From: Planctomycetaceae bacterium
GTDB taxonomy: Bacteria > Planctomycetota > Planctomycetia > Planctomycetales > Planctomycetaceae
Assembly: GCA_015487825.1 (NCBI GenBank)
Contig: WFOZ01000501.1
Span: forward strand, 1-6,166
Direction: 5' to 3'
DNA length: 6,166 nucleotides
Every line of letters begins with the position of its first letter. The stretch's first letter is position 1. A model generated the notes under the pieces. The model saw nothing but the letters and a program-made list of their open reading frames with translations, did no database searches and was not told where the DNA came from. Made by a program: the position numbers and the translations under genes. Positions 6,123-6,166 of this stretch are shown piece by piece.

Positions 6123-6158
6123 CCCGACCACTTTTAGTGGTTGGGTGCCGCCAGGCAC
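6123..6158. repeat. tandem hairpins at the right edge
   Basis: CCCGACCACT (6123-6132) pairs with AGTGGTTGGG (6136-6145) around a TTT loop: nine Watson-Crick pairs and one G-U. The base at 6145 then begins a second stem, GTGCC (6145-6149) / GGCAC (6154-6158), with loop GCCA. The two stems sit side by side, sharing one base. This could be part of a palindromic repeat cluster or the 3' end of a transcription unit beyond the window. Confidence 0.55.
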
Positions 6159-6166
6159 AAGATGAA

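Larger units (their letters stand above)
5799..6166. other. intergenic region right of the HAD gene, no gene seen
   Basis: About 370 bp with no convincing ORF on either strand and no tRNA-like structure. It presumably contains the HAD promoter. GTTGAC (5911-5916) and GTCAAC (5930-5935) form a 6-bp inverted repeat with a 13-bp spacer. From about 6044 to the edge it becomes rich in short palindromes, listed separately, suggesting a non-coding repeat cluster rather than a degraded gene. Confidence 0.55.

Overview
The window reads as chromosomal DNA from a planctomycete-like bacterium of moderate GC. The taxonomic hint is a combination rather than one marker gene: a secreted CxPSR-type sulfatase, a secreted Asp-box beta-propeller protein, and a single-pass membrane protein joining leucine-rich-type repeats to a PDZ domain. 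Only some genes carry Shine-Dalgarno sites. The organism assignment is inference from gene content.

Layout. Minus strand, left end: the first 108 codons of a divergent MnmE-type tRNA-modification GTPase (cut by the window edge). It lies 17 bp downstream of a 495-residue secreted sulfatase resembling iduronate-2-sulfatase, and the two are probably co-transcribed, sulfatase first. A divergent intergenic region of about 420 bp follows. Plus strand: the membrane LRR-PDZ protein, then a secreted sialidase-like beta-propeller protein preceded by a TATAAT box inside an 8-bp inverted repeat, then a small cytoplasmic cysteine hydrolase of the isochorismatase superfamily. Minus strand, right: a HAD phosphatase of the YqaB / beta-phosphoglucomutase type, convergent with the hydrolase. 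The last 370 bp hold no credible gene but contain several short hairpins and one copy of a repeat whose second copy lies in the convergent gap.

How the genes may work together. The sulfatase and the sialidase-like protein are both exported and fit the removal of sulfate and the recognition or cleavage of sugars on complex glycans. The HAD enzyme would fit sugar-phosphate handling inside the cell. The hydrolase and the MnmE-type protein are housekeeping or of unknown link. The genes are on both strands with sizeable gaps, so this is a neighbourhood of separately transcribed units rather than one operon.

I see no CRISPR array, tRNA, rRNA, transposase, toxin-antitoxin pair or phage gene. The points most worth a second look are the MnmE fragment with an altered folate-domain motif, the inverted repeat over the putative sialidase promoter, and the dispersed palindromic repeats at the right end. 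No clear case for an undescribed system emerges.
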